Below the pieces are notes generated by a model, which had not been told where the DNA came from, did not search any database, and saw only the letters and a list, made by a program, of their open reading frames with translations. A stretch of DNA of 64,000 nt, from assembly GCF_032460525.1 (NCBI RefSeq), contig NZ_CP135963.1, positions 1,054,001 through 1,118,000 of the forward strand, read 5' to 3'. Both the position numbers and the translations under genes were made by a program. How positions within the stretch are numbered: the first letter of the stretch is position 1; every line of letters starts with the position of its first letter. Positions 44,991-53,238 of this stretch are shown here, piece by piece. The stretch comes from Geodermatophilus sp. DSM 44513 (GTDB lineage Bacteria; Actinomycetota; Actinomycetes; Mycobacteriales; Geodermatophilaceae).

Positions 44991-45656
44991 GTGCGCGACG
45001 ACCACCCCCTCGTGCAGTGCACCCCCTACCGCGAGGCGGTCTCCGCCCGGCTGGACGGCGAACCGACCGGACTGGCCCCCACCGAGCTGGACGCCCACCT
45101 GCGCGCGTGCGCCGGCTGCGTGGCGTGGGCCCGGCAGGCCGAGCTGGTCACCCGCCGCGCCCGGCTGGCCCCCGCGCCGGCCGTACCCGACCTCACGGCC
45201 GCCGTCCTGACCGCGCTGCCGCGCGCGCTGCCCGGCACCGCGGCCGCCGCCCGGGCCCGGCTGACCACGGCCGCACTCCGCCTGGGCCTGCTGGCCGTGG
45301 GCGTGGCCCAGGCGGCGGCCGCCTGGCCGGCCCTCGTCGCCGGCACCGGCGCGATGAGCGCGCCGGTGCACGTGGCGCACGAGACCGGCGCGTGGGGGCT
45401 GGGCACCGCCGCGGCCCTGCTCGCCGTGGCCGCCGCGCCGCGGCTGGCCGCCGGCGCGCTGCCCTTCCTCGGCACCCTGGTGGTGACCCTCGCCGTGCTC
45501 ACCGTCGCGGACCTGCGCGCCGGGCACGTGCCGGCCGACCGCGCGGCCGCCCACCTGCTGCTGCTCGCCGGCGCCGCGCTGGTCGCCGCGCTGGCCTGGC
45601 GGGGACGCCGCCGCCGCCCGCTGCCCGCGCTCGGCCGGCAGCGGGTACCGGCGTGA
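44991..45656 (+). CDS. zf-HC2 anti-sigma-like membrane protein
   Basis: A 221-residue protein. The N-terminal zinc anti-sigma motif is CTPYREAVSARLDGE...LDAHLRACAGC (HxxxCxxC, residues about 10-43), followed by five or so hydrophobic segments (about 95-215) homologous to DoxX/copper-locus membrane proteins. It should bind the divergent ECF sigma factor and release it on redox or metal stress. The stop overlaps the CopC-CopD start (GTGA at 45653). Confidence 0.87.
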   Translation: MRDDHPLVQCTPYREAVSARLDGEPTGLAPTELDAHLRACAGCVAWARQAELVTRRARLAPAPAVPDLTAAVLTALPRALPGTAAAARARLTTAALRLGLLAVGVAQAAAAWPALVAGTGAMSAPVHVAHETGAWGLGTAAALLAVAAAPRLAAGALPFLGTLVVTLAVLTVADLRAGHVPADRAAAHLLLLAGAALVAALAWRGRRRRPLPALGRQRVPA

Positions 45657-47446
45657 GGCGCTGGGCCGCCGGCACGCTGGTCCTGCTGGGGCTGTGGCTC
45701 GCGGCCGGGGTGGCGACCGCGCCACCGGCTGCCGCGCACGCGGAGCTGGTGTCGACCGACCCGGCCGAGGGCGCCCGCCTCGAGCAGGCCCCGGCCCAGG
45801 TCACCCTGACCTTCACCGAGGGCGTCTCCGTGGGCGCCGGGTACGCGCGCGTCCTGGACGCGTCGGGGGAGCGGGTGGACACCGGGTCGGCCGCGGTGCA
45901 GGGCGACGCCGTCGTCGTCCCGCTGCGCGGGGACCTGCCCGAGGGCGGCTACCTGGTCACCTACCGGGTCGTCTCGGCCGACTCGCACCCGATCTCCGGC
46001 GCCTTCTCCTTCGTGGTGGGGGACGGCGAGCTGGTGCCCGCCGGTGCCGTCTCGGGCGCGGGGGACACCGACCCCGTGGTGGGTACGGCCCTCCCGGCCA
46101 CCCGCTGGCTCGGGTTCGCCGGCGTGTCCCTCGCCCTCGGCGTGCCGGTGCTGCTGCTGACCGCGTGGCCGGCGGGCTGGACCTCGGCGCGGCTGCGCCG
46201 CATGGTCAGCGCCGGGCTGGCCCTGGTCGCCGCGGGTGCGGCGCTGTCCTTCCTGCTGCAGGGCCCCTATGCGGCCGGCAGCAGCCTGACCTCGCTCGCC
46301 GACCCCGCCCTGCTCGCGGCCACCGCGGGCTCGGGCACCGGCGGGGCCACCCTGCTGCGCGTGGTCCTGGTGGCCGCGCTGGCCGTCGTCCTGCGGTCGG
46401 TGTGGCGGCGGGGGAGCCCGTCCCGGTCGGACGTCGTCGCCGGCGGCGTCCTCGCCGTCGCGCTGGTCGCCACGTTCGCCGCGGTCGGCCACCCGGTCGC
46501 CGGGCCACTACCGGGCCTGGCCGTCGCCGCCGCGGCCGTGCACGTCGCGGCCATGGCGGTCTGGCTCGGTGGCCTGGCCGGCCTGCTCGGCGGCGTGCTG
46601 CGCGAGCAGGCCCCCGCGGCCGACGTGGCCCGGGCGCTGCCCCCGTTCTCCCGGCTGGCCGCCGGGTCGGTGACCGCGCTGGTGGTCACCGGCGTCGTGC
46701 AGTCGGTGCGGGAGGTCGGCTCGCCCGCCGCACTGGTGACGACCCCCTACGGGTGGCTGCTGCTGGCCAAACTGGTGCTGGTCTTGCTGCTGCTCGCGGC
46801 CGCCGGCGTCTCCCGGGTGTGGGTGCAGCAGCACCTGGGCGTGCGGCGGGCCCGGCCCGCGCCGCGCCGGCGGGTTCCCGCGCACGCCTTCTCCTCCGCG
46901 GCCGCCGGCCCGGCCGGCGACGTGCCCGAGCCGCACCCCGCCGTGACCTCGGCCGCCGGCGCCCGCGCCGAGGTGCTGGCCGAGGCGGCCGCCGCGGAGC
47001 GGCCCGCACTGCGCCGGGCGGTGCTCGTCGAGCTCGCCGTGGGCCTCGTCGTCCTCGCGCTGTCGGCAGTGCTCGTCGGCACCCCGCCGGCGCGGGCCGA
47101 GGTGGCCCGGCCGGTGGACGTCACCCTGCCGGTGCAGACCACCGCGGGGGCCTCCGGCAGCGTGCAGGTGTCGGTCGACCCGGCCGCGGCCGGACCGAAC
47201 ACGCTGCACGTCTACCTGCTCGACGAGCAGGGGCGGTTCACCCAGCCCGTCGACGTCCGGGTGACGCTGACCGAGCCCGCCCAGCAGCTCGGCCCGATCG
47301 AGGTCGACCTGGAACCGGCCGGGCCGGGGCACTACGTCGGCGACGGCATGGCGATCCCCGGCGCCGGCACCTGGACCCTCGCGGTGGCCGTCCGGCTCGA
47401 CGAGTTCACCGCGGGCACCGCCAGCACCACCTTCCCCGTCCGCTGA
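45653..47446 (+). CDS. CopC-CopD fusion, copper-handling membrane protein
   Basis: A 597-residue fusion. Signal peptide, then the CopC domain beginning at the mature His (AAAHAELVSTDPAEGARL) with the later SADSHPISGAFSF copper-ligand region; a CopD/YcnJ membrane domain with about eight helices follows, then a loop (RPAPRRRVPAHAF...) and a C-terminal extracellular domain (about 490-597, YtkA-like beta fold). CopC binds Cu2+ outside; CopD carries copper across the membrane. It is coupled to the anti-sigma gene and lies upstream of YcnI and SCO1 genes. Confidence 0.92.
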   Translation: MRRWAAGTLVLLGLWLAAGVATAPPAAAHAELVSTDPAEGARLEQAPAQVTLTFTEGVSVGAGYARVLDASGERVDTGSAAVQGDAVVVPLRGDLPEGGYLVTYRVVSADSHPISGAFSFVVGDGELVPAGAVSGAGDTDPVVGTALPATRWLGFAGVSLALGVPVLLLTAWPAGWTSARLRRMVSAGLALVAAGAALSFLLQGPYAAGSSLTSLADPALLAATAGSGTGGATLLRVVLVAALAVVLRSVWRRGSPSRSDVVAGGVLAVALVATFAAVGHPVAGPLPGLAVAAAAVHVAAMAVWLGGLAGLLGGVLREQAPAADVARALPPFSRLAAGSVTALVVTGVVQSVREVGSPAALVTTPYGWLLLAKLVLVLLLLAAAGVSRVWVQQHLGVRRARPAPRRRVPAHAFSSAAAGPAGDVPEPHPAVTSAAGARAEVLAEAAAAERPALRRAVLVELAVGLVVLALSAVLVGTPPARAEVARPVDVTLPVQTTAGASGSVQVSVDPAAAGPNTLHVYLLDEQGRFTQPVDVRVTLTEPAQQLGPIEVDLEPAGPGHYVGDGMAIPGAGTWTLAVAVRLDEFTAGTASTTFPVR

Positions 47447-47478
47447 AGCGCCCGGCACCCCCGACCGACAGGAGAACC

Positions 47479-48243
47479 GTGTCCTCCCCCCTGCCCCGAC
47501 CGCTCGCGCGGCTCGGCGTCGTCGCCCTGGCCCTGCTGACCGCGCTGGCCGCCGCTCTCGCCGGCGCGAGCGCCGCCGCCGCACACGTCACCGTCTCGTC
47601 GGACGACGCGGCCGCCGGCGGCTACGGCAAGCTCGTCTTCCGGGTGCCCAACGAGAGCGACACCGCCAGCACCGTCGCGCTGCGGATCTCCGTACCGCCG
47701 GACGCGGCGATGGCCTCCCTGCGGACCCAGCCGGTGCCGGGCTGGACGGTCACGACGACCACCGCGGACCTGCCGGCGCCGCGGGAGGCCCACGGCGAGC
47801 CGATCACCGGCTACGTCTCGGTGGTCGAGTTCCGGGCGGTGGACGGCGGTGGCATCCGGCCCGGCGAGTTCCAGGAGTTCGCGCTGTCCGGCGGCCCGTT
47901 CCCGGACGCCGACCGGCTGACCTTCCCCGCCGTGCAGACCTACAGCGACGGCACCGAGGCGGCGTGGATCGAGCCGACCGTCGCCGGCCAGGCCGAGCCG
48001 GCGCGCCCTGCCCCGCTGCTCACCCTCACCGCGGCCGCCGACGCCGGGCACGGCACCGCCGGGACGTCGACCACCGGCACGGACACCACCGCCACCGACA
48101 CCGCCGCCGCGGCGGGCGCTGCCGAGCACGGCGAGGCCGGCCCGGGCGCGCTGGCCCTCTTCGTCGCGCTCCTCGCGCTGCTCACCGGCCTGGCCGGCGT
48201 CGTCCTCGGCTGGCGGGCCGGGCGTCGTACCGTGTCCTCGTGA
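47479..48243 (+). CDS. YcnI (DUF1775) copper-binding protein
   Basis: A 254-residue membrane-anchored YcnI. Signal peptide, mature N-terminal His (AAAAHVTVSSDDAAAGGYGKLVFRVPNES), the DUF1775 beta-sandwich with WIEP near residue 165, a Thr/Ala-rich linker and a C-terminal anchor (LALFVALLALLTGLAGVVLGW). The family binds Cu2+ through the N-terminal His brace plus a Trp. The GTG at 47479 has AGGAGAA just upstream. It overlaps the SCO1 gene by four bases. Confidence 0.9.
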   Translation: MSSPLPRPLARLGVVALALLTALAAALAGASAAAAHVTVSSDDAAAGGYGKLVFRVPNESDTASTVALRISVPPDAAMASLRTQPVPGWTVTTTTADLPAPREAHGEPITGYVSVVEFRAVDGGGIRPGEFQEFALSGGPFPDADRLTFPAVQTYSDGTEAAWIEPTVAGQAEPARPAPLLTLTAAADAGHGTAGTSTTGTDTTATDTAAAAGAAEHGEAGPGALALFVALLALLTGLAGVVLGWRAGRRTVSS

Positions 48244-48890
48244 GCCCGTTCCCCCGCGGCCGGCTGGCCGCCTCCCTGCTGTGCGCCGGGCTCGTGCTGG
48301 CCGGCTGCGGAGCCGGCGCGGCCGACGACGAGGGCCACGAGGGCCACGGCGCGGTCGCGCAGGTCGAGGGCCCGGAGGACCGCTACGCCGGGCTGGACCT
48401 GCCCGACCCCTACCAGCGGCCCTCCTTCACCCTCATCGGCCCCGGCGGGCAGCCCTACGACTTCGCCGCGCAGACCGGTGGGAAGCCCACGCTGCTGTTC
48501 TTCGGCTTCACCAACTGCCCGGACATCTGCCCCACGACGATGGCCGACGTCGCCGTCGCGCTGCGCGGCGTCGACCCGGCGCTGGCCGAGCAGGTGCAGG
48601 TGGTGTTCGTCACCACCGACCCGGCGTTCGACACCCCCGACGTGCTCGCCGAGTACCTGGCCCGGTTCGACGCCGACCTGCCCACCCGCTTCGTCGGGCT
48701 GACCGGCACCCAGGAGCAGATCGACCAGGCCCAGCTGGCCGCCGGGGTGCCGCAGGCGGAGGACAACGGCCGGCTGCACTCCTCGCTGCTGCTGCTCTAC
48801 GGCACCGACGACCTGGCCGACGTCGCCTTCGACGCGGGCAACACCAGCCGCGACATCGCCGAGGACCTCGCGCTGGTGACCCGGGCGTGA
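48240..48890 (+). CDS. SCO1/SenC-family copper chaperone lipoprotein
   Basis: A 216-residue lipoprotein (lipobox LAGC, Cys23). The thioredoxin-like domain has the copper motif FTNCPDICPTT (Cys93, Cys97) and the third ligand His in NGRLHSSLLLLYG. SCO1 delivers copper to the CuA site of cytochrome c oxidase or protects it from stress. A His/Asp/Glu-rich stretch (DDEGHEGHG) follows the lipobox. GTG 48240 is coupled to the ycnI stop. Confidence 0.9.
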   Translation: MSPFPRGRLAASLLCAGLVLAGCGAGAADDEGHEGHGAVAQVEGPEDRYAGLDLPDPYQRPSFTLIGPGGQPYDFAAQTGGKPTLLFFGFTNCPDICPTTMADVAVALRGVDPALAEQVQVVFVTTDPAFDTPDVLAEYLARFDADLPTRFVGLTGTQEQIDQAQLAAGVPQAEDNGRLHSSLLLLYGTDDLADVAFDAGNTSRDIAEDLALVTRA

Positions 48891-49942
48891 CCCGGCGGGC
48901 CGCCCGCCCGCTGGTCGTCGTCCTCGGGGTCCTGGCCGTGGTGCTGCTGGCCGTCGTCCTGCCGGCCGGCCCGGCGCGGGCGCACGTCGGCGGCGGGGCC
49001 GCCGGCAGTGACTTCGCCGCGCGGGTGCTGGCCGTCGAGCCGGCGCTGCCCGGCGTGGCGGTGCGGGTGCTGTCCTTCGGCGACGAGCTCGAGGTGGTCA
49101 ACCCGACGGCGACCGACGTCGAGGTGCCCGGCTACTCCGGCGAGCCCTACCTGCGCATCGGGCCCGACGGGGTGTGGCGCAACGCCCACAGCCCGGCCAC
49201 CTACATCAACCTGGACCGCTTCGGGCGCACCCCGCTGCCCGCGCACGCCGACCCCGGCGCCGCGCCGGAGTGGGTGCAGGTGTCCACCGGGCCCGGCTAC
49301 GTCTGGCACGACCACCGGACGCACTGGATGAGCGAGGGCGTGCTGCCGCCGGCCGTGGCCGCCGACCCGACCCGGGGGCACCTGGTGTCGGCGTGGGTGG
49401 TGCCGATGGCCTCCGGCGGCGTGGACGTGCAGGTGCGCGGGGAGCTCACCTGGAGCCCGCCGCCCCCCGCCTGGGCGGTGTGGCCGCTGTACGCGCTGAT
49501 GGTGCTGGCGCCGGTGGCCGCCGCACTCCTGTCCCGCGGGCCGCGGCCGCTGGGTGTGCTGATGGCGGTCGGTGGGGTCGCCGCGCTGTACCACGCGGCC
49601 ACCACGCCGGAGCCCGCGACCAGCGTCTCCTCGCACGCCGGCGCGCTGGTCTCCGCGCTGCTGCCCGGGCTGCTCGCCGCCGCCGTCGCGGCCGGTGGGC
49701 TGCTCGCCGCCCGGCGCGGCCGGAGCGGGCCGACCGCGCTGCTGGCCGTCGTCCTCGGCTGGCTGCTGCTGGTGCAGGGCCTGCCGGACGTCGACGTGCT
49801 GTGGACGGCGAACGTGCTGGCGAGCGGGCCGGTGCTGCTCACCCGGGCCGCGGTGGCGGTGCTGGTCGCGCTGGGCGCCGGGTGCGTCCTCGGCGGCCTG
49901 GTGGCCACCCGCCGCACCCGGGCGCCCCAGCCGGTCGGCTGA
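48887..49942 (+). CDS. copper-locus membrane protein of unknown function
   Basis: A 351-residue protein. Signal-like N-terminus (VLGVLAVVLLAVVLPAGPARA), then an extracellular beta-rich domain (about 30-195) with EVVNPTATDVEVPGYSGEPYLRIGPDGVWRNAHSPATYINLDRFG and HDHRTHWMS, then five membrane helices. It resembles proteins annotated only as hypothetical in actinobacterial CopC/SCO1 clusters. The His-rich HDHRTHWMS could bind metal. The GTG overlaps the SCO1 stop by four bases, so it belongs to this operon. Confidence 0.72.
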   Translation: MTRRAARPLVVVLGVLAVVLLAVVLPAGPARAHVGGGAAGSDFAARVLAVEPALPGVAVRVLSFGDELEVVNPTATDVEVPGYSGEPYLRIGPDGVWRNAHSPATYINLDRFGRTPLPAHADPGAAPEWVQVSTGPGYVWHDHRTHWMSEGVLPPAVAADPTRGHLVSAWVVPMASGGVDVQVRGELTWSPPPPAWAVWPLYALMVLAPVAAALLSRGPRPLGVLMAVGGVAALYHAATTPEPATSVSSHAGALVSALLPGLLAAAVAAGGLLAARRGRSGPTALLAVVLGWLLLVQGLPDVDVLWTANVLASGPVLLTRAAVAVLVALGAGCVLGGLVATRRTRAPQPVG

Positions 49943-49997
49943 GCGGCCCCTCCTGAGGGTCCCCGTCGGGCCCGCGAGGCGCAGAGGGGTCCTGCTG

Positions 49998-50810
49998 CTA
50001 CACCGGGTCGCCGGTGACCGGCTGCAGGTGCCCCCGCCCGGCGAACAGCGCGTTGGCCCGCTCCAGGTCGGCCTCGAAGTCGACCTCGACGGCGGCGTGC
50101 CGGGAGATGTCCAGCGGCCGGACGTGCAGGCCCGCGGCGGCGATCGCGGTCTCGATGCCGCGCTCGAAGTAGTCCTGCTCCGCGCACGCCGCCAGGTGCT
50201 CGACCAGCACCGGCTTGTCGGCGGCCGAGACGTGGTTGATGCCGACGGCCTCGCCCAGGCCGCCGACGACGGTCTTGGACAGCTCGGCGATCCACCCCTC
50301 GGCGTCGACGGTGTACTTGACCTCCTCGTCGGCGACGGTGGAGGTGTCGACGCAGACGAAGCTCTCGTCGGCCCGCAGCGCCGGCAGGGCGGTCTCGAGC
50401 ACCGCCGGGTCGAACACGACGTCGCCGTTGAGCCACAGCACGCCGCCGTCCCGGGTGGCCCGCAGCGCGCGCAGCAGGCTCTGCGAGGTGTTGGTGACCC
50501 GGTAGTCGGGGTTGTAGGCGAAGCGCACCTCGGGTACCGCCCGCATCACCCGCTCGGCCTCGAAGCCGACGACCACGGTGACGTCGACGGCCGGGCCGAG
50601 CACCGAGCGGAGGTTGTCCAGCTGGCGCTGCAGGATGCTGCGCCCGTCGTGCAGCGGGGTCAGGGGCTTGGGCCATGGCCGGCCCAGCCGGGTGCCCATC
50701 CCGGCGGCCAGGATGACGACCTGCACGGGGAGGTCGCCCGGGCGCGGGCCCGGGGCGGCGTGCGCCGGCCCGGTCAGATCAGCGGCGGTGGTGGCGCGGT
50801 CAGCGAGCAC
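49998..50810 (-). CDS. sugar/choline nucleotidyltransferase (LicC-like)
   Basis: A 270-residue nucleotidyltransferase with the signature VVILAAGMGTRLGRPWPKPLTPL at residues 30-52 and WLNGDVVFDPA for metal binding. The LicC/choline-phosphate cytidylyltransferase-like group fits the size. The start may be the GTG at the VQVVILAAG segment; the longer ATG at 50810 overlaps the upstream gene by 11 bases. It follows a CDP-glycerol-type transferase, so an activated polyol or amino-alcohol for a wall polymer is likely. Confidence 0.83.
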   Translation of the reverse strand: MLADRATTAADLTGPAHAAPGPRPGDLPVQVVILAAGMGTRLGRPWPKPLTPLHDGRSILQRQLDNLRSVLGPAVDVTVVVGFEAERVMRAVPEVRFAYNPDYRVTNTSQSLLRALRATRDGGVLWLNGDVVFDPAVLETALPALRADESFVCVDTSTVADEEVKYTVDAEGWIAELSKTVVGGLGEAVGINHVSAADKPVLVEHLAACAEQDYFERGIETAIAAAGLHVRPLDISRHAAVEVDFEADLERANALFAGRGHLQPVTGDPV

Positions 50811-51990
50811 GGTCGTCCCCTCCTCGGGTGGTGGTTCCGGCGGCTGCTGCCGACGGGGTGAGCAGGTCGAGGACGCGCTCGGTGGCGTGCCCGTCCTCCA
50901 GGTGGCAGAAGGTCTGCCGGAACGCCGCGTAGCGCCCGGTGTGCGGCGCCATCGCGGCGTCGAGGTCGGCGAGCGCGTCGACGAGCTCGGCGCTGGTGGT
51001 CAGGAGCGGCCCGGGTGCGACCTCGGCGAGGTCCACGTAGAAGCCGCGCAGGTCGTTCCGGTAGTGGTCGAGGTCGTAGGCGAACAGCAGCACCGGCTTG
51101 CCGGTGACGGCGAAGTCGACCATCACCGAGGAGTAGTCGGTGACCAGCACGTCGGCGGCCAGGTACAGCTCCGCCGGGTCCGGCTCGTCGGAGACGTCGA
51201 GCACCGGGACGCCGTCGGGGAGCTCCAGCCGGTCGGCGACGATGCTGTGCAGCCGGACCAGCAGGACGTGGTCGGAGCCCAGTCGTGCGGTGAGGTCGTC
51301 GAGGTCGATGGGCAGGTCCGCACCGGAGCCGCCGGTGTGGTCCAGGACCTGGTCGTCCCGCCAGGTGGGGGCGTAGAGGACCGCGGTCGTCCCCTCGGGG
51401 ATGCCCAGCCGCGCCCGCGTCCGCGCCCGGAGGACGTCGCGGTCCGGGCTGCTCAGCACGTCGTTGCGCGGGTAGCCGGTCTCGTGCACCGGCCCGCGGA
51501 AGCCGAAGGCGCGGCGCAGCCGCTCGGTGCTCCAGGCGTTGGGGGACAGCAGGTGGTCCCACCGGGCGACGTCCCGGTCGGCGGCGTCCAGCCAGCCGGG
51601 GCGCGCGGGCGCGTCGTGGTGGATGCGCTTGAGCGGGGTGCCGTGCCAGGTCTGCAGGTAGGTCGCGCCGGGGGACTTGTCCCACTCCAGGGACAGGCAG
51701 TCGTTGGCGACGACGACGTCGGCCGCCTCCAGCGCGGTGCGGGCCTCCGGGGCGTCCTGCAGGACGGTGCGGACGCCGGCGGGGAAGGTGCCGCGGGTGG
51801 CGGCGGTGCACAGCCAGGTGTGCTCCGGCCCGTCGGCGCCCTCCGGCGCGTGGCCCCGGGCGGCGACGGCCTCGTAGAGGGCCCGGGGGTTGTCGGCGTA
51901 GCGGCCGCGGAAGCTGGACCAGACGAACCTCACCGCAGGCGACCATGGCGGGATGCGCCCACGGGGCGTCCACGTGTCGTCATGCAGCAT
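50800..51990 (-). CDS. CDP-glycerol glycerophosphotransferase-like (TagB/TagF) enzyme
   Basis: A 396-residue protein of the Glyphos_transf family. Conserved motifs: LQTWHGTPLKRI (His of the active site), YPRNDVL, VLYAPTWRDD, LVRLHS, and ELYLAADVLVTDYSSVMVDFAVTGKPVLLF. The family polymerises or primes glycerol-phosphate-type wall polymers at the inner membrane surface. ATG 51990 has AGAAGGA upstream. It overlaps the nucleotidyltransferase gene, suggesting one transcript. Confidence 0.9.
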   Translation of the reverse strand: MLHDDTWTPRGRIPPWSPAVRFVWSSFRGRYADNPRALYEAVAARGHAPEGADGPEHTWLCTAATRGTFPAGVRTVLQDAPEARTALEAADVVVANDCLSLEWDKSPGATYLQTWHGTPLKRIHHDAPARPGWLDAADRDVARWDHLLSPNAWSTERLRRAFGFRGPVHETGYPRNDVLSSPDRDVLRARTRARLGIPEGTTAVLYAPTWRDDQVLDHTGGSGADLPIDLDDLTARLGSDHVLLVRLHSIVADRLELPDGVPVLDVSDEPDPAELYLAADVLVTDYSSVMVDFAVTGKPVLLFAYDLDHYRNDLRGFYVDLAEVAPGPLLTTSAELVDALADLDAAMAPHTGRYAAFRQTFCHLEDGHATERVLDLLTPSAAAAGTTTRGGDDRAR

Positions 51991-52335
51991 CAGGTCCTTC
52001 TCGTGGCGTGCGGTCTGCTCCCTTCGCGGCGGTCTGGCCGGGCCGGCGGTCCCCTGCCGCAGGTGAACGGGAGCCGTCGACCGGGTGGTGCAGCGTCGAC
52101 AACAACTACACGTACAGGGGGCCGGCCGTCGAGTCGGCCGCCCGACAGCGTTACCCCGCCGATGCCGTCCCCTCGCGTGATCCGCGTCCCCTCCGGGTGT
52201 GACGCAGGTCGCTCCCGGCGAGTCCGGACAGACACGCCGCACGGATGGTCACGGACCGGTCACGGGGTGTTTGGATGCCTCCCAACCCCCCTCGAGCCCG
52301 GCGATCGGGCCCTCTCCCCACGAACGGGCAGGTGC
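51991..52335. other. 345-bp divergent intergenic region
   Basis: It separates the glycerophosphotransferase gene (minus) from the M23 peptidase gene (plus), so it must hold two promoters. GGTCACGG occurs twice close together near 52240-52265, a possible regulator site. A segment near 52140 (GCCCGACAGCGTTACC) superficially resembles part of a c-di-AMP riboswitch, but the rest of the fold is missing. No coding frame is convincing. Confidence 0.4.
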
Positions 52336-53091
52336 ATGGCCGGACGGCGTTCCGCGACGCGCGACCGGGACCTCCGGGTCCCGGGTACCCGTCGATCCCC
52401 CGGCGTCGTCCCGGGCCGGCGCCGCGGCCCGCTGCTGCTGACGGCGCTGGTCCTGGGCGGGCTGGTGGCCGGGGTCACGGGTGTGTCCAACGCCTCGGAC
52501 GCGCCGGCCGCTCCGACGTCGGTGCTGGCCGCCCAGATGGAGCTGACCACCGTCGGCGACGACGTCGAGACCATGCCCATGGCCTCGATCACCGTGGCGG
52601 AGGCCGAGGCCCGGCTGGCCGAGGTCGCCGCCTCCCGCGCCGAGCGGGCCGCGGTCGAGGCGGCCGCGGCGGAGGCCGCCCGCGAGGCGGCGCGGCCCAA
52701 GGCGGTGCTCCCGGTCGCCGGTGCCCGCTTCACCAGCGGCTACGGCGCCCGGTGGGGCACCTTCCACTACGGGATCGACCTGGCCGCACCGATGCGCACG
52801 CCGGAGTACGCGGCGATGGACGGTGTCGTCCTGCGCGCCGGCTCGGCCAGCGGCTTCGGGCTGGCCGTCTACGTCCTGCACGAGAACGGCGACGTCACCG
52901 TCTACGGCCACATGGACTCCATCCTCGTCGAGCCCGGCCAGTACGTGGAGGCCGGCGAGACGATCGCGCTGCTGGGCAACCGGGGGCAGTCGACCGGCCC
53001 GCACCTGCACTTCGAGGTGCACCAGGGCGGGATGAACGGCAAGCGCATCGACCCGGTGCCGTGGCTGGCCGCGCGCGGCGTGGAGATCTGA
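52336..53091 (+). CDS. M23-family peptidase (LytM-like)
   Basis: A 251-residue exported wall hydrolase. A basic N-terminus and hydrophobic segment (LLLTALVLGGLVAGVTGVSNAS, about 33-54) are followed by an Ala-rich coiled-coil (ITVAEAEARLAEVAASRAERAAVEAAAAEAAREAA). The LytM domain is complete, with FHYGIDLAAP (His and Asp zinc ligands) and GPHLHFEV (HxH). It cleaves peptide cross-links, or activates other hydrolases. The ATG at 52336 lies after GGCAGG. It ends 72 bp before tRNA-Ala. Confidence 0.92.
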   Translation: MAGRRSATRDRDLRVPGTRRSPGVVPGRRRGPLLLTALVLGGLVAGVTGVSNASDAPAAPTSVLAAQMELTTVGDDVETMPMASITVAEAEARLAEVAASRAERAAVEAAAAEAAREAARPKAVLPVAGARFTSGYGARWGTFHYGIDLAAPMRTPEYAAMDGVVLRAGSASGFGLAVYVLHENGDVTVYGHMDSILVEPGQYVEAGETIALLGNRGQSTGPHLHFEVHQGGMNGKRIDPVPWLAARGVEI

Positions 53092-53163
53092 CCCCTGCAC
53101 GGGAGGCCCGGTCCGGGGCTGTACAGTCGTCACCGGCCCGGAGCACCGGACCGGGCCGCACGA

Positions 53164-53236
53164 GGGGCTGTGGCGCAGCTGGTAGCGCACCACACTGGCA
53201 GTGTGGGGGTCAGGGGTTCGAGTCCCCTCAGCTCCA
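53164..53236 (+). tRNA. tRNA-Ala(GGC)
   Basis: A 73-nt cloverleaf with acceptor stem GGGGCTG / CAGCTCC, D arm (GCGCAGCTGGTAGCGC), anticodon arm CCACA-CTGGCAG-TGTGG (anticodon GGC, reading GCC), T arm AGGGG-TTCGAGT-CCCCT, discriminator A at 53236, CCA not exactly encoded. It is the probable integration site for the downstream island: the integrase gene abuts its 3' end. Confidence 0.95.
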
Positions 53237-53238
53237 CC

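Noticed and set aside
52010..52240. c-di-AMP (ydaO-type) riboswitch ahead of the M23 peptidase gene
   Set aside because: Only one short segment near 52140 resembles the family; the other conserved loops and the pairing partners are missing.
52249..53238. Extension of the integrase frame through tRNA-Ala and the M23 gene as a 737-residue protein
   Set aside because: The extension is antisense to a clear tRNA and a complete M23 peptidase gene and contains no protein features of its own.
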